Shown one piece after another: positions 13,601 to 25,556 of a stretch of DNA of 64,000 bases (positions are counted from its first letter, which is position 1; every line of letters begins with the position of its first letter). Source of the DNA: Norana najaformis. Taxonomy: Eukaryota; Annelida; Clitellata; Crassiclitellata; Hormogastridae. The stretch covers positions 50,980,530-51,044,529 of the forward strand of contig OZ029914.1 of NCBI GenBank assembly GCA_964023275.1. Direction: 5' to 3'. The notes beneath the pieces are model-generated. The model did no database searches. It was given only the letters and a program-made list of their open reading frames with translations, and was not told where the DNA came from. The position numbers and the translations under genes are program-made.

Positions 13601-16600
13601 AGAAGGAGTTGGAGGCTCTGACGAGGGAGATGCAGACATCCGAACGGCAGAAGAAGGACATTGAGAGGAAACTCGATGATCTGCGAAATAAGACTCTCAA
13701 GCTCCAAGAGGTAACCATAACTGTCTCAGTTTTAAGCTTCTAGGTCGATGTAAAGTGACTGTTTTGGTTTCTTAGTGGGCTGAGACCGCCTGGGTGGAAA
13801 ATGTTAAAATGTAAATGTACATGTTTTTCTATGGTGACCTTATGACCTAGACCCTGCTCATTTTTCAATGACTTTATCAGGTGAGGTCCCTTAACCACCA
13901 CTGCCCATTTGATTGGGTGTAAATTGTTAGGAGTAATTGAGATGATTATACAGTGTCAGCAGATGCAACCTAAGTAATTAAAGGAATTGGGTAGAAATTC
14001 ACCATTTGGGAGGTTATATAACTCAATTCTAACGCCCTTGTTTGATGCCTTGTGCTTGATCTCGCTGGTTTCAAGATGAGTTTAGATTAGATTGGGTGAC
14101 AATTGAGTTTTCTAAATTTATCAGGTGAGGTCCTCAGCTAAAGTGGCTGGATGCATGCATACACATACGTACGTACATACATACATACATACATAATAAC
14201 ATACATACATACGTAGATACCTACCTACATAAATGCATACATACATACATAATATACATGACGTGTTGCAGGAGCTGCGTCGTCTGAGCAACTCTCCTGA
14301 TCAGAAGGAGATCCTTGCTCTTCTGTCTCGCATCCACTCCCTTGAGTCGGAGAACACGCAGCTCCAGTCGACTCTTCTGCTGCGCATGTTTGACCTGAGA
14401 CGTCGCGATCTGCTCATCTCGCTCCAGGACCACGAGCGCCTCATTGGCAGTGAGCTCATCCACCAGCAGAAGGCGCTCATCAGCGACAGTCAGCTGATCG
14501 TTCCCAATCACCTGACGGATCTACAGAACGTCTACCAGCGCGATGTACAGGACTTAGAGAGTCATCGCGGGTCGCTCCTCTTGCCAAGTCTCACTGACAA
14601 GAAAGTAAGTAAGGCAGAGGTTTCTTTGAACCTAAACATTCGCAAGATTCATGTATATATCTGGCTAATTATTTAGCGCCTTTTAGGAAGTTCACAAACT
14701 CGTCTCTAGCGTTTAAATCTAGCAGTAAGATGACACAGTTGTGGCTGATACACTGAAGTGGTTATGATCAGTGGAATGATTCTTTAAGCCATGAAGTCCT
14801 TCGTTATGTAATTTCTGTTTCTCTATGTTATTTTCAGTTTTAGCAATAGTAATGTAATCTGTAAAATTCTTTAATTTATATTGAACTTGTTACTGAATCA
14901 CCTCAAGAGCATGGTTAGCTGCAAAAGATGTCATCAATTGTTTGTGAAATGAGAAGAAGAGATAGAGAAGGGTCCACTGAGGCCATAAACAGAGAATTCC
15001 ATAGCTGTAGACCAGCTTAGAGTAAATGTACATGCATGGTTTCCTATAGCGACCGTATGGCCTCGACCCTGCTTATTTTTTAATGAATTTATCGGATGAG
15101 ATCCTTCACCTTCTTGAATGGGTCAGACCCTAATCCTAGTCTCCTTAGGAAATGTGGAACTAATGATTGGCTGGAGGAAGCTGGTCGTAATTCGGATTAA
15201 TTAGGTGTGAGTGGAATGCATGGGTTATCGATGTTGGTCAATAGGTGAATGAGTGCAACAGTTCAATCAACATAGCTTAGTACTAGACATTGACATTCGT
15301 ATGTTTTTCTGTGTTATTGTAGTTTCAGGGTTCATTAATTAGCGCTTACTATAGCTGCAGCTGTGACCTGACCTTAAGACGCACTCACCGTTTGGGCCTT
15401 GACTGGTCTTAGTGAATGGATGTTGTGTGCGTTAGTCATTGATTGACATTGATTGATTCTGGTTCATCCTTTGTAGAGTTCTTCCATTGCCACTATTCCG
15501 GAGATAAGCCGAGCCTCTGACGAAGCTCTTCTGCCGCGACTCTTTGAACCGGTGCAGTCGAACAAAAGGATGAAGACGTTTGTCAACACAGCCAAACACG
15601 ACTCACGGTCAGTGAGGCTGTCACATCGATTAAACTATAACAACAAGACATTGATGCACGTTATGCCGAGGACAACTAAAAATGGTGGTGGTTGTCGTCG
15701 TCATGATTAATTATTAATCCATTATGATGATGATAATTGATAACTGATGATAATTTACGATCGTGATGATGATATTGATTATGATGGCAATGATTAATGA
15801 TGATGATGATGATGATGTTGGTGGTGGTGGGATGGGTTAGAAGGGCACAGCTAGGGCCCATTTGATGCCAACTGTCTAGACATGTCAGCGTCATCTATTG
15901 CAATTTTGAAAGCATGATTCGGTCTTTTGGATAACGGTTCTTTTGAATTAGAACAGATATTCTAATGCTGCCTTCCATCGTCAACCCACCATACCCTGAC
16001 GTCTGGTTACCTTAACCCTTCGGATTTTGACCGAGCTTCTACAATTTCTTACTACATACAGTTTCACTTGAATTCACGCCTTGTGCATTTGGTGATGGCG
16101 CCATAGACGTCAATAGCTTAGTATAGATCAGATTTAACTTGAGATGATTTGATAAAGCCGTCTCTTGTTTCTTCTGACTGAAGATCCCTGGACAGTCACC
16201 GTAGCACGACGAGTACTCCTGCGACCTTCAGGCGCCAGTCTCCAACTGTTGAAGACTTAATCCTGGACAGTGAGGATCGCATGGCAATGAACAACGCCAC
16301 CCGCAGCATCGCTCGCTTGGCCGCCAAGCGCAGAGGGGGAAGAGCATTCGCCTCAAAAGCCAGCCACTCCGACCCAGACCGACATCTCTACAGGTACATC
16401 GGATCTACCACTCATTCGTTGTAAGCGTAATTGCTAGATTTCTACAGCACATAATAAAGCTAAGTTGTGGGAACCAGCAGATTCATGTGACATATTCAGT
16501 ACATTTGAGAGTTATGAAGTAAAGTATCCAATATCTCACAAGTGAGATGTAGGGGAGGCGCTCATTTCCTTTTCTTTAGGCCCTTGAGCCGGCAGTGGAC

Positions 16601-19230
16601 GCATCCCAAGGTCCTGGACATGGGTCCAATGCATCGCGGGACTTGCCGTTTACTTCCCAGCTTCCCTCTACCAAATTCTACTGCTTGGTGACAGAGGCAC
16701 AGTGTGTGCAAACAACTTGCCCAGGGTCGTTACACAGAGTCAAACCCACAACCGCATGATCATTGACCAAACGCATTACTGACAGACCACCTTGCTGCTC
16801 CAGAGAGGTGTGTTAAGCTTAGCTATACGCGTAGTTTCTGTTGGCAGACGCGACCAGTACGGAGTGTTCCACCTGACGGAGAGTCGTCTCGAGCAGCACA
16901 ACCGACGCTTCAACAACGGCACTCGGTCGAATCCAACGACGAGTGATAAGCACAGCACTAGTACGACGGACACCGTGTCCCGCCAATACCCAACGCCTGG
17001 CAACCGACTGACGAAGGCCAATGCTCTCCAGCCGACAAAGACCTACTACGATCGCACGAGCAGAGACGACAGCCATCATACGCTCTATCAGAAGGTACCT
17101 CATCAACGCCTATTGGGCGTGTCTTCATGGCTTCTTAAAGCGCATTTAAAGGACCCGCCAAAGGCTTACCTGGTCGGATCTAATGGCTTCTGATTTGGAC
17201 TGTGCAGCTGTAGGCTGATACCCTGTGCAATGTGATAACGATGCTGTTGAAATCGTTGAAGTCTTTTTAAAATAGTGCGGTTTTAATCTGTCGCTTAGCC
17301 GTGTTCCAGTGCTTTTGAGGGGTTTGTAGAGGATGAATTACAAATATCCAGATAAATGTAAATGTACATGTTTTTCTGTAGCGACCGTATGGCCTTGGCC
17401 CCGCTCATTTTGCAGTGAATTGATCGGGTGCGATCCTTCACCACAGCTGCCCATTTTGAATGGGTGCCACTCAATTTTCTGTGTACGGACTGTGCTAGCC
17501 ACATACACACATCCTTTCTTTGGTCTTCTCTTCAATCAGCATCTTCTAGAAAGTACCCAGGTACTGTATGTTGTTCCTTGAGCGCATCTTGTCTTTGGCC
17601 GGCGTTCATTCACAGTTGCATTTGCAAATCTCTTACATTGACTTTCAAAGGTCAGAATCTGAGGGGTCAAGCCTGGGAGTCAGCATGTGCTATGGTGAAA
17701 ATGTTGGTGATGGTGCAGAAGCAGGACAGGATAGGCATGTCATGGAACTGCAGTTATGGATAAATTATTTTGTGGCAATTTTAGGCGAATAAGCCGAAGG
17801 AGAATCTGCGAAAGGAGGTGACAACAAATCAAATGGTTGCCAAACTGAATGGCACCAAATATGGTAAGAACACCAGAGAACATCATCATCACTGTCATCT
17901 TCACAGCCATTCTCTGTCATATGCTACCAGTCAACTTGTAGGTATTTGTTTGGAACCAGTCTCCTATGTCATCAAGCAGTTCTGTCCAAATTTGGTCTTC
18001 CACTTCTTGTGCCTTATTGTAATTGTAATTCCCAACATCAAAGGTCACCTTATATATGATAAAAAAACCAATGACGATAATAATAATAGTAGGATTTCAG
18101 TGAAACTGAAAGTAAAGATTAGAGTGTTAATTTTGATTTGTGTTGATCTGGTGGGACTGAGTGTTCGATTGTTCGATGAATAGGTGCTGGTGATTCTCAA
18201 CACCTGACATCTCATCCTGCAGACAAGGAATCCGTTGTTAAGCGACTTAAGACGTTACAAGGTTACACATCCTATCTTCACATCGGCAATCAGTCTCTCG
18301 CTGTCCTCCTCTGTCTGCTTCTCATCTTATTCATGTGTCATTTCTATTTCTATATCACTCCATCTTTTTGTGTCCTCCAGAGTAGTAGTAAATGTAAATA
18401 TAAACGTTATTCTATGGCGTCAGTTTGGTCTCGACCCTGCACGTTTTTCAATGAATTTGTCGAGTTAGATCCTTCACCACAGCTGCCCATTTGAATGAGC
18501 GCCTCGTCTTTTAAGGCCCCTGTGTGCAGACCATGCTAGCCCGAGATTAAAATCTCTTAAATAGAGCCACGGTTGGTATCTATGTAGCACAGTAACTATG
18601 ACCTTGTAAACAGGAAGTGTGTTTGATCGCATCTGATATGGTTACCGCTTAGGAACCTTGAGCAAGTTCTGTGCACTCACTTACTTTGTTAGCACCATCA
18701 ATAATTAATGATTCCATGTGTCATTAGATACTTGATGCCCTAGTTGTTAGATAAATATGCTACCCAGTCATAGCTATAAAAAAGAAAATATTCAGAACGG
18801 TATCCTTAGTTTGCAATCGTAATTGTAAACTTGAAATTTCTAAAGCACTACTTAAGAGCTAAGCGCAGGACACCAGCTTATTCACGAGCACTGCTTCAAG
18901 TCACTGCAGTTGTCCAAAGATGTGGTGTCAAGTACCAAGTATGGTTGTCAGAGAACCAGAGAGAGAAAAGACAGAGGAGCTGTTGGGGTGGGTTGTGTTT
19001 ACTTTGTGTTAATCAAAACTGTTTTCCCATTGGAGAGAAACCAAACTCTAGCCCCGAGTAATTCAGTGTGCTTGTGATTCTACTGACAGCTACTGATGTA
19101 TGCTGTTTGTATGGGATACTTTAACCTAGAACCCGGTGAGCCAAATACTGTGCTGAAGGCGCCTCCAACGATACCAGCCGTCTACCGCAAGGGCGACATC
19201 AGCGTCACAGGTCACAGCCTTCAGCAGTAG
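1269..19230 (+). CDS. KIF19: KIF19-like kinesin-8 motor, 5' end missing (multi-exon)
   Basis: Microtubule motor of the KIF18/KIF19 (kinesin-8) type; vertebrate KIF19 acts at ciliary tips and limits cilium length. Exons, all with GT-AG borders and matching phase: 1269-1356, 5483-5619, 9043-9165, 9834-10113, 10743-10927, 11411-11564, 11900-11987, 12643-12720, 12988-13043, 13571-13710, 14272-14604, 15477-15607, 16184-16393, 16848-17094, 17785-17863, a possible 39-nt exon 18223-18261, and 19130-19230 with the TAG stop. This gives 809 residues, or 822 with the small exon. Visible motor motifs are the P-loop GAGKTYT (codon split by a phase-1 intron), switch I NKTSSRSH, switch II DLAGSE, and [13 protein letters not shown] coiled coil follows; exon 14272-14604 carries the tail segment [20 protein letters not shown] typical of KIF19. 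The first 80-90 motor residues must lie upstream of the window. It converges with the DUF4795 gene. Confidence 0.9.
1484..1720. repeat. Dispersed element with (TAAG)n start
   Basis: A run of TAAG units followed by a TTTATTA-rich body resembles the segment at 103-300. The same (TTAC/GTAA)n tail occurs near 8260-8282, 59527-59560 and 61210-61230, so it is likely the tail of a SINE or LINE family. Confidence 0.4.
2634..2720. repeat. CAGA/CACAGA microsatellite
   Basis: Tandem CAGACAGACA units lie in a kinesin intron. Similar CAGA runs occur at 7227-7290 and 8721-8778. Confidence 0.95.
3239..3525 (-). mobile_element. tRNA-derived SINE, family 1
   Basis: On the minus strand this reads as a tRNA-like head with an A box (GGTCTATCGGTAACGC) and a B-box-like region, then a conserved body. 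It ends in a GATACTTTACTTACTTA tail. Other copies lie at 16500-16797 (-), 37826-38110 (+), 57669-57905 (+) and 61611-61870 (+). Confidence 0.75.
4370..4870 (+). mobile_element. CR1/L2-like LINE 3' ends, two partial copies
   Basis: The first copy (to about 4710) carries the end of an ORF2-like frame, readable as [16 protein letters not shown], then a 3' UTR ending TGTAGAAATCTCGGAATTACG with ATTACG repeats. A second, shorter copy of the same tail abuts it from about 4710. The 3' tail is the most frequent repeat in the window, usually as short 5'-truncated copies. Confidence 0.65.
5298..5460. repeat. GTAT/TATG microsatellite
   Basis: Tandem GTAT-type units lie directly upstream of the kinesin exon that starts at 5483. 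ORFs crossing it are low-complexity shadows. Confidence 0.9.
6263..6462. repeat. Tandem array of hairpin units
   Basis: About six units of roughly 33 bp are present. Each contains an inverted repeat, ATAACATGC then a 5-nt loop then GCATGTTAT, separated by GAGGAGA-type spacers. Outer units carry a few substitutions (for example ATAACACGC). The array lies in a kinesin intron. Confidence 0.85.
8000..8235 (-). mobile_element. LINE 3' tail copy (ATTACG family)
   Basis: On the minus strand it carries the shared block with TCGATTTTGTTTT, TGAGCACCTGTGAGTAAGC and TGTAGAAATCGCAGGATTA. Related fragments include 11140-11260 (-), 11597-11770 (-), 16420-16490 (-), 18815-18900 (-), 22680-22770 (-), 29893-30080 (-), 38160-38275 (+), 44413-44545 (-) and 46215-46320 (+). 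Confidence 0.65.
10197..10375 (+). mobile_element. tRNA-like SINE, family 2 copy
   Basis: Shares the body GGGACCTTAAATAGGGTGGC ... GGTGAAGGATCTCACC ... GTGTACATTTACATTTA with copies at 13806-13925 (-), 15025-15120 (-), 17350-17520 (-), 18390-18620 (-), 29120-29385 (-), 30440-30690 (-) and 32790-32965 (+). The longest copies have a tRNA-like head with a TTAGCTGCATTGGTTAAAG A-box region and a degenerate B box. Confidence 0.7.
12340..12545 (-). mobile_element. SINE-like repeat, family 3 copy
   Basis: Related on the opposite strand to 13267-13525, and more loosely to 18580-18760 and 30115-30260. Shared features are a tRNA-like head, the block TACTGTGTAGGGTCCTTGAGCAAG and a 3' end near AGTGGC...AATAAATGCAGAAATA. 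Confidence 0.5.
13267..13525 (+). mobile_element. SINE-like repeat, family 3, with duplicated head
   Basis: The head, containing GATTGGTTAGAGC and GTAAGTGGGTCACAATAGCC, is repeated in tandem before the common body. It lies just upstream of the kinesin exon at 13571. Confidence 0.5.
14157..14262. repeat. CATA microsatellite
   Basis: Tandem CATA units end about 10 bp before the kinesin exon that starts at 14272. Confidence 0.9.
15690..15832. repeat. GAT/GATGAT microsatellite
   Basis: Degenerate GAT repeats lie in the intron after exon 15477-15607. The antisense ORF rich in H, N and I is a shadow of this repeat. Confidence 0.85.
16500..16797 (-). mobile_element. tRNA-derived SINE, family 1
   Basis: Near full-length copy: tail on the left, tRNA-like head with GGTCTGTCAGTAATGCG on the right (minus-strand sense). 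It ends about 50 bp before the kinesin exon starting at 16848, so the 3' splice region of that exon lies close to the element. Confidence 0.75.
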
Positions 19231-20800
19231 GCGTTTCTTTTCCTGTCCAGACTGAAGACGACACTCGGCTGCTTCTTGTGGTTTTGGATTTCGATGGCCA
19301 AACTCAACAAGTTCTCCTTTAGCTCATGTTATGTCAGTGTTTGTGTTAAGCCATCTTCTGGAAGAGCTTTTCCTCTTCAGAGAAGGTCACAAACTCATAT
19401 TGTTTGCTCCCTAATGCTAGACTCATCATCCTCTAAACAGAAGGCTTAGAAAGGTTGCTGCTTTGATTTATTGCACAAGACATTTCAAATACTGTACTGC
19501 AAAAGAGCACAAAGGGTCTACTGTTTTGCTGGAGCATATTTCTTCTGAGTGTTGAACTGCATGCACTTTTTTCTTACCAAGATGGGCAAATTCTTAAAGG
19601 GTGTTATTAGCATTATTAATTTCTGCTGTAAAGCTCTGTTGAAACAGGAGACGACAGAGATTAAGGATTCTCAGGGACCATGCCCACAAACGTCGATTTG
19701 AGATGGCCAGTGCATATTTGGCTGTTCGGTCGTCTATGCAAGTTTCTCTACAAATAGATTTCTCAAAGTTGCTCTTGTTTCTGTGATATCCTGGTTCTAC
19801 CTTTTTGCAACATTTAAAGTAAGGTAAAGGGCGACTTCGGGGGCATAATCCAGAAGAGCCACACCTGACATCTGAGTCTAGGGGCATGGCCACAGTGGTC
19901 TTGGATCTACCTGTAACTTCTAGCATTTGTTAATTTTGTGCATTTGTGTAAAGATTTTATTTCATAAACTTGAATATTATCTGAATGAGGTGCGCATGTT
20001 TTAGAATATTTATAGCCCTCTGTAAGTGCAGCCATTTCAGAAAGTCTGCTCTTGTTGTATCCCTTTCAAGGTGTAACTGGGTAAACCTGCAGAAGTTCTT
20101 AGATATTTATTTGTATATTATGAATACTTTTCTTGTGTACTCCCAGACTGACAAACATTTGCTGCAGATTGCACGCAATAAGAGCGCGCAAAAGCACCAA
20201 ATCTGTTTCTTGAGTTGTTGATGAATATATTCGTTTTCTCTACTTTATTTGTAATGGTCAATATTTATTTCATTCCAACTTCAGTTGTGGTGTAGAACTG
20301 AGACGTTGTACGAGTGTAAGTCGTAAATTATACAGTAGAGGATATTAAGAGGCACTGCATAAAATGTTTCTGTGCATACATAAATACATGCACATACATA
20401 CATATAGATGCATACATAACCAGCATAGATATTGTGATTAGTGATGGTGATGTTGACCAGTAGCTGGGTTTTCAGACCTTTCAATGGGGGCCAAATACAA
20501 AGCTTTTGTGAAGTTGGACGAAATGAAGTATCGCTGTTAAACTTGAACAGTAATTAAATTCATAGTTTTGTGTTGGAACAAAATGGAAAGTTGCAAGTCG
20601 AATATCGTTGCGTTTGAATGGTCTAGTGCTAATTAAAATCATAAACGTTTTAAGACATTTCAGAGTTTAAGTGACTGATATTTAACTTAAAATAAAAAAA
20701 AATAAATTAAAATCAAAGGAAACCAAAGTCGCAGCCTTAATACGTTTCCAAGTTACTAAATGAAGTGCCCCCTACTGATATGCTTCTTGTTGTTCCTAAA

Positions 20801-20949
20801 GCCAGGGTGTGTTCAGCTGGGGTGGGATAATGGGGAAATTTTTCCCTGACGGGCTCCAACTACCCCTTTTCCACTGGGGCACATATTCCTCATTCATTTT
20901 GATCCAATCTTTTCTACAATGCTTTCAACTACAGGCAGCACACCCTGGC
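20801..20949. mobile_element. Possible small MITE with 11-bp inverted ends
   Basis: GCCAGGGTGTG at the left is exactly repeated, inverted, as CACACCCTGGC at the right, 149 bp in total. The CAGGGTG start resembles hAT element ends, but I see no convincing 8-bp target duplication. Confidence 0.4.
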
Positions 20950-21121
20950 ATAAGGCGAACGAGGCATATGCATATGTCTAGCAGATTCCTGTTACAAAGT
21001 ATTGTTCATTTGTCAGCAGTTAGTGTTTTAGGTTGTTGTGGTGTAGTATCTGAGAGTTGCCTATTGTCTCTGTGTTGTCCAAGTGTAGTTTTGGTTTCCT
21101 CTGTGCTGTTGTCTTCTAGTG

Positions 21122-21127
21122 TTTATT
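21122..21127 (-). terminator. Poly(A) signal of the DUF4795 gene
   Basis: AATAAA on the minus strand lies about 11 nt after the TAA stop at 21138-21140. It implies a very short 3' UTR. Confidence 0.55.
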
Positions 21128-21137
21128 GTTGTCTCTG

Positions 21138-24100
21138 TTAGTGTTGTTGGTTGTCTGGTTGCTTTTGTGTCTGTTCGTCCTCGTCTTTGTTGACGTCCTC
21201 CTCCTCTTCCGTCACCTTGTGTTCCTTGATGGGTTTCTTGAGATGTGCCGACGGAATGACTGGTTCTCTGACCATCATGTTGACTGGAGTGGAGAAACGG
21301 CGCTTCTTCATGTACGTTGCATTGGGCATTGCGGAAGCACTTGTGTTCGGAGCCGAGATTCGTCGGTCGCCAGGCTTCATGTTAGACTTCTTCACATCCA
21401 GCTTCTTTACGACGCCTGCATTTATGGCTAAACAGAAGAGCAAAACAAAGTCTCTAATCTTGAGTCATGCTATGATTCTTTATGCATAATATTATGTAAT
21501 ATAATAGTTTCTTAAGTTCAATCATTCCTTCAGACAGAGCATTTATATAGCGCCCCTCCAGATCTTCACCCAGAGGCACACCAAAAACCAGTCCTGGCCA
21601 AAGAGAACAGTTTTCCAGTGTTCAAGAAAGGCATTATGTAGTGTTATATCATGCAATTGGTATATCAACATGATGCAAAGTTATGTTGTTATGTGAAAGG
21701 TGTTACGTGATGCAATGTTATAATGATATATCTAATCTTGGATCTTTTCTAGCACCATCATAATAATGCTGCAGGCATCAATCAATGATGATCCAACACT
21801 GAATTGCAATCTGGTCAATTCCAAGTGTCAGTCCAATGAGACAGAAAGACCGTCCATGGAGGATCAGCACATTGAAACAAAAACGTCTTAAGCTAAGAAA
21901 ACAGAAAGATATTAAGGACACAGCAGAGCAAACAGATTGTGTAGGTGCATTCAGAAATATGTAATGCAGCAGAAACACATGGATGATAGGCGCTGTTACG
22001 GTCCCTCCCAGCCGAGTCAACAGGACATGACCATCACCCAGCCTTGACTGTCTAATACGAGAAAAGCTGACCATCGTCTTAGGCCTACATTACATTATGA
22101 TTTAAAAGATAAAATAGCGTATCAATCAACAGCAGAATGATGGTACGTGATGACAGGCGCTGCATGATCAAAAACCATCACACAAGGATGGGCAGCAGAT
22201 GCTGACCTTGGATGACGGAAGTTAAATACATATTGTAAAGTAAGGTAACACTGATGTCCACAGCCACGCAGGTAGCCATAAAATGTCGTTACAGAAACTT
22301 GATACTGACACGGGTCGGAGAATCGTCGGCCGGAGTCGTCACTCAGTTGCATGACAACCGGCAGAGCAGCAGGTGGTGGAGACTGAGGAGTCGACTGGCT
22401 CTCCGTCAGGGTCTCCAATCGACTCTTGGAGCTCGATTCCACGTGACCCTTGTCCTATAGACCAATCCACAACACAGTACAGTTCCATGTAGGCCTACAA
22501 TCCCCCAAGTACAAAATTATGCTGGGTGGAATACAAAGTCATCCAGTGCAGTAATCAGCATAGACCCCAAAATGCACTAATAAATCGAATCCAATCTGAT
22601 CAGTCTATTCTTGAAGTGGCGCTTTATAAATGTCAGATTACAAATTATTATATAAATGTCAGATTACAAGTGTACTTGTCATTTCTAGATTTCTTCAGCA
22701 ACCAAAAAAACTAAGTTGTGGAACCAACTTGTTCGGAGGTGCTCAATCAAAGACAAAACCGTTGAGGCAGGTACGGTGAGCTTTGCTTCCTAGAAGGTCC
22801 TTTAACGACAAGTTATTTTTCTCTAAGCCCAGACTATGAGAGGTTCTACTGCAAAACGCTCTATAAATTAAACATGTAGAACTTGATGTAATTATCACTC
22901 TATTATTTTCTCCTCTTCCAATCTGTCCATTTTTTAATAAAAATGTTGGGGTATCCAAAGTTGCCCACCCCTACCCAAACACATGCACAGCATTATGACC
23001 ATATCAAAAACACTGCAACACCCAAGCCAACAAGAAAAACACTACAACGTACCAGATACCCACCCAGAAAGGAAAACTGGCTGTCGTTTCTTTTCAAACA
23101 TTAGTTGACTCTGAACAGAACCGGTTTGATAGATACTTGAGTGTCGCGGATCAACAGTAGATGATACGAGTGAAGCTTCCTGGAACGACCTCTTTCTCAA
23201 CAGACTGGACTGAACAGTTTTGGGAGGACAATTTAGAGTGAAAATTTGAAGTTGTTTTGATGTGCTATGCTCCTTACTTCCTTACACCCCACAGATACTT
23301 ACTCAACACTCGTTCATTAAACCGCTATCTGGTTTTGCTCGTGAAAAATGTGGAAGCATCCAATTTTGCACAAGGCAACTCTGCATGCTTCACATTCATA
23401 CTGAGTCTTCTTGGGGCAACCCTTGCAAGTCTTGATCTTATTCTTTGAACATAAGACGCAATTACGGCAGCGACCTGCAAGCTTGACCAAGATGTGACCC
23501 CTCTCATTGCCGGCCAGCATCGGTGAGGAATAATTTCCCCGTGTTGTCAATTGCCTAGTGCATCTGAAACCCCCGTTAAGTTCTTTTGCAAGTTCCTGTC
23601 TGAAGTCTAGATGCTTTGTTTTCGACCTTTTACTGGAAGCCGCAAAATCCCCTCGGTCTTTCAACAGAGTTTCTTTCCAGATGACATAAGCATTGACAAT
23701 GGCTACATTTATTCCCCACCAGAAAATGTACCGCCACCGTTTCTTACCAGACCGGCCAACTGGGTAATAAGAAGCATTCTGATTACCCACGTCAACCCCA
23801 CCTATGTGACAATTATAGTTATAATTGACGCATGTAAGGGTTTCATGAGGGGGTGTCATCCTTCCAATCTTCTGTCCAGTAGAAAGAAAGGACATCTGCC
23901 TTTTGTTAAAGGCAACAGAAAGGAGAACTTCTCCTTTCTGGTACTCCACGAATTCTCCTCGCTTCAATTTTGTTTTGCTTACGTTTTCGGGTAACCCCCT
24001 TCTGTTCAGCAAGATTGTTGCACAGGAGTAGGTTACCCGACTACGCAAGTACTCGCATAGTTGAAGCGAGCTGAAATATCGGTCAAAATAAATATGATGA

Positions 24101-25517
24101 CCGACATTGAGATAATCATTTGCCAGGTACGTCACAACATCGTAACCAAGACCAAACTCACGTCTGATGACTGCGCGGTCGGCGGTAACGGCCTTCCCAG
24201 TATACACGTCAAATTTCAGAAAGTACCCAGTTTCTGTGTCGGCAATGGTCCAAATTTTGAAACCCCATTTTTTAGGCATTTTGGGACAACCCAACTGGAA
24301 GTGGGACTTTCCCATGACCCCGACCATTGACTCGCCAATGCTCAGGTTCTTCCCTGGCTTGAAAAACTGTGAAAATGATGAGTTCAGGCAGTCTACCAGA
24401 GGACGAACTTTATACAGTGGGTCATAATTTGCAGCACCCCTTGCAGGAGCCTGGGTACTGTCTGACAAGTGAAGGTACCTGTTCAAGGCCATGAACCGAT
24501 TCCTTGACATGATCCCTGAAATCCAGGGATCATTGAGCAAAGGATCGGTTGACCAGTAGTCATACACATGTGGTTGGATCTTGAAGCCCATCACGATGTT
24601 GATGCTGACAAATGCACGCATCTCTAGAGCAGATGTTGGGCTCCAGTTTGTTTTGTGGGGGTTACCCGCCTGCAGTGCAGCTGACCTACTCTGCTCAGCA
24701 TACACGTTGGTCTGTTCAGCAAGCACATCAAAAAAACTATCGTCTAAAAACAGAGAGAAAAACTCCAAAAATGGTGCGTCATGGGCTCTTCCACCACAGA
24801 CGCCTTTAAATGGAACATTTAGGGATACAACAGGAAAATCCGATACCTCTTCAGTCCAGCCTATCTCAACCGAGTCGTCAGCGGCCATGCCGCCTGATCC
24901 ACTTTCTCGTTCTGACAGCATATACTGAATGCCGTCTGTGAATTCGGTGTCGATGTCAGAATTCTCTCCCGACAAATCCGCCTCGCTTTCATCGCTTGAT
25001 CCACCAGAGAAGTTTTCATTATCAGATGTACTCAAACTACCCTCTTCTGATGTTAATTCCTCAATCATTCGGCGAATTTCATCTTCGGAAGCACCACGCG
25101 ACGCCATCTTCGTTCGTTTAAGCACGTGATTCATACGTTCGATTCGATTGGTTCATTTTATGTTTCCGTCCTATTGCTAAAATATCGTTCACTTATTTCT
25201 ATGCGCAACTATATTATCGTGGCCCAGACAATGCCAAGTTCCAAAAATGAAAATCTATGATAGGCGGACAGGCGCTAGTTCAAAGTAAGTTAGGCTACGG
25301 TGGGTAAACAAGTTGAAACAAACGATTCTGAGCGTAATGTGTGGGTCTATCAATGAATCTGAGTGCGGATGTTTCAGTATGTAAGCCTATAATTAATTAT
25401 GTGGGGCTGACTTGGTCGGCGGTGACTGTCGTCTGCAGGTCTTCTTGGTCGTCTGAATCGGCGGCCGGACTTCTTTCACGCGACGTCGTCAGATACGAAC
25501 TGTTTGAGAAACACACG

Positions 25518-25556
<39 letters not shown>

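Larger units (their letters stand above)
19231..21137. other. Spacer between two convergent genes
   Basis: No coding exon is supported. It contains presumed kinesin 3' UTR, an AT-rich stretch with AATAAA-like signals near 20,686-20,705, a short CATA-rich patch near 20,375-20,415 and a small MITE-like element at 20,801-20,949. Confidence 0.5.

Noticed and set aside
16792..16847. Extending kinesin exon 16848-17094 upstream to an earlier AG near 16,803
   Set aside because: The earlier AG lies at the border of a SINE, and the AG at 16,846-16,847 gives the correct phase with the preceding exon.
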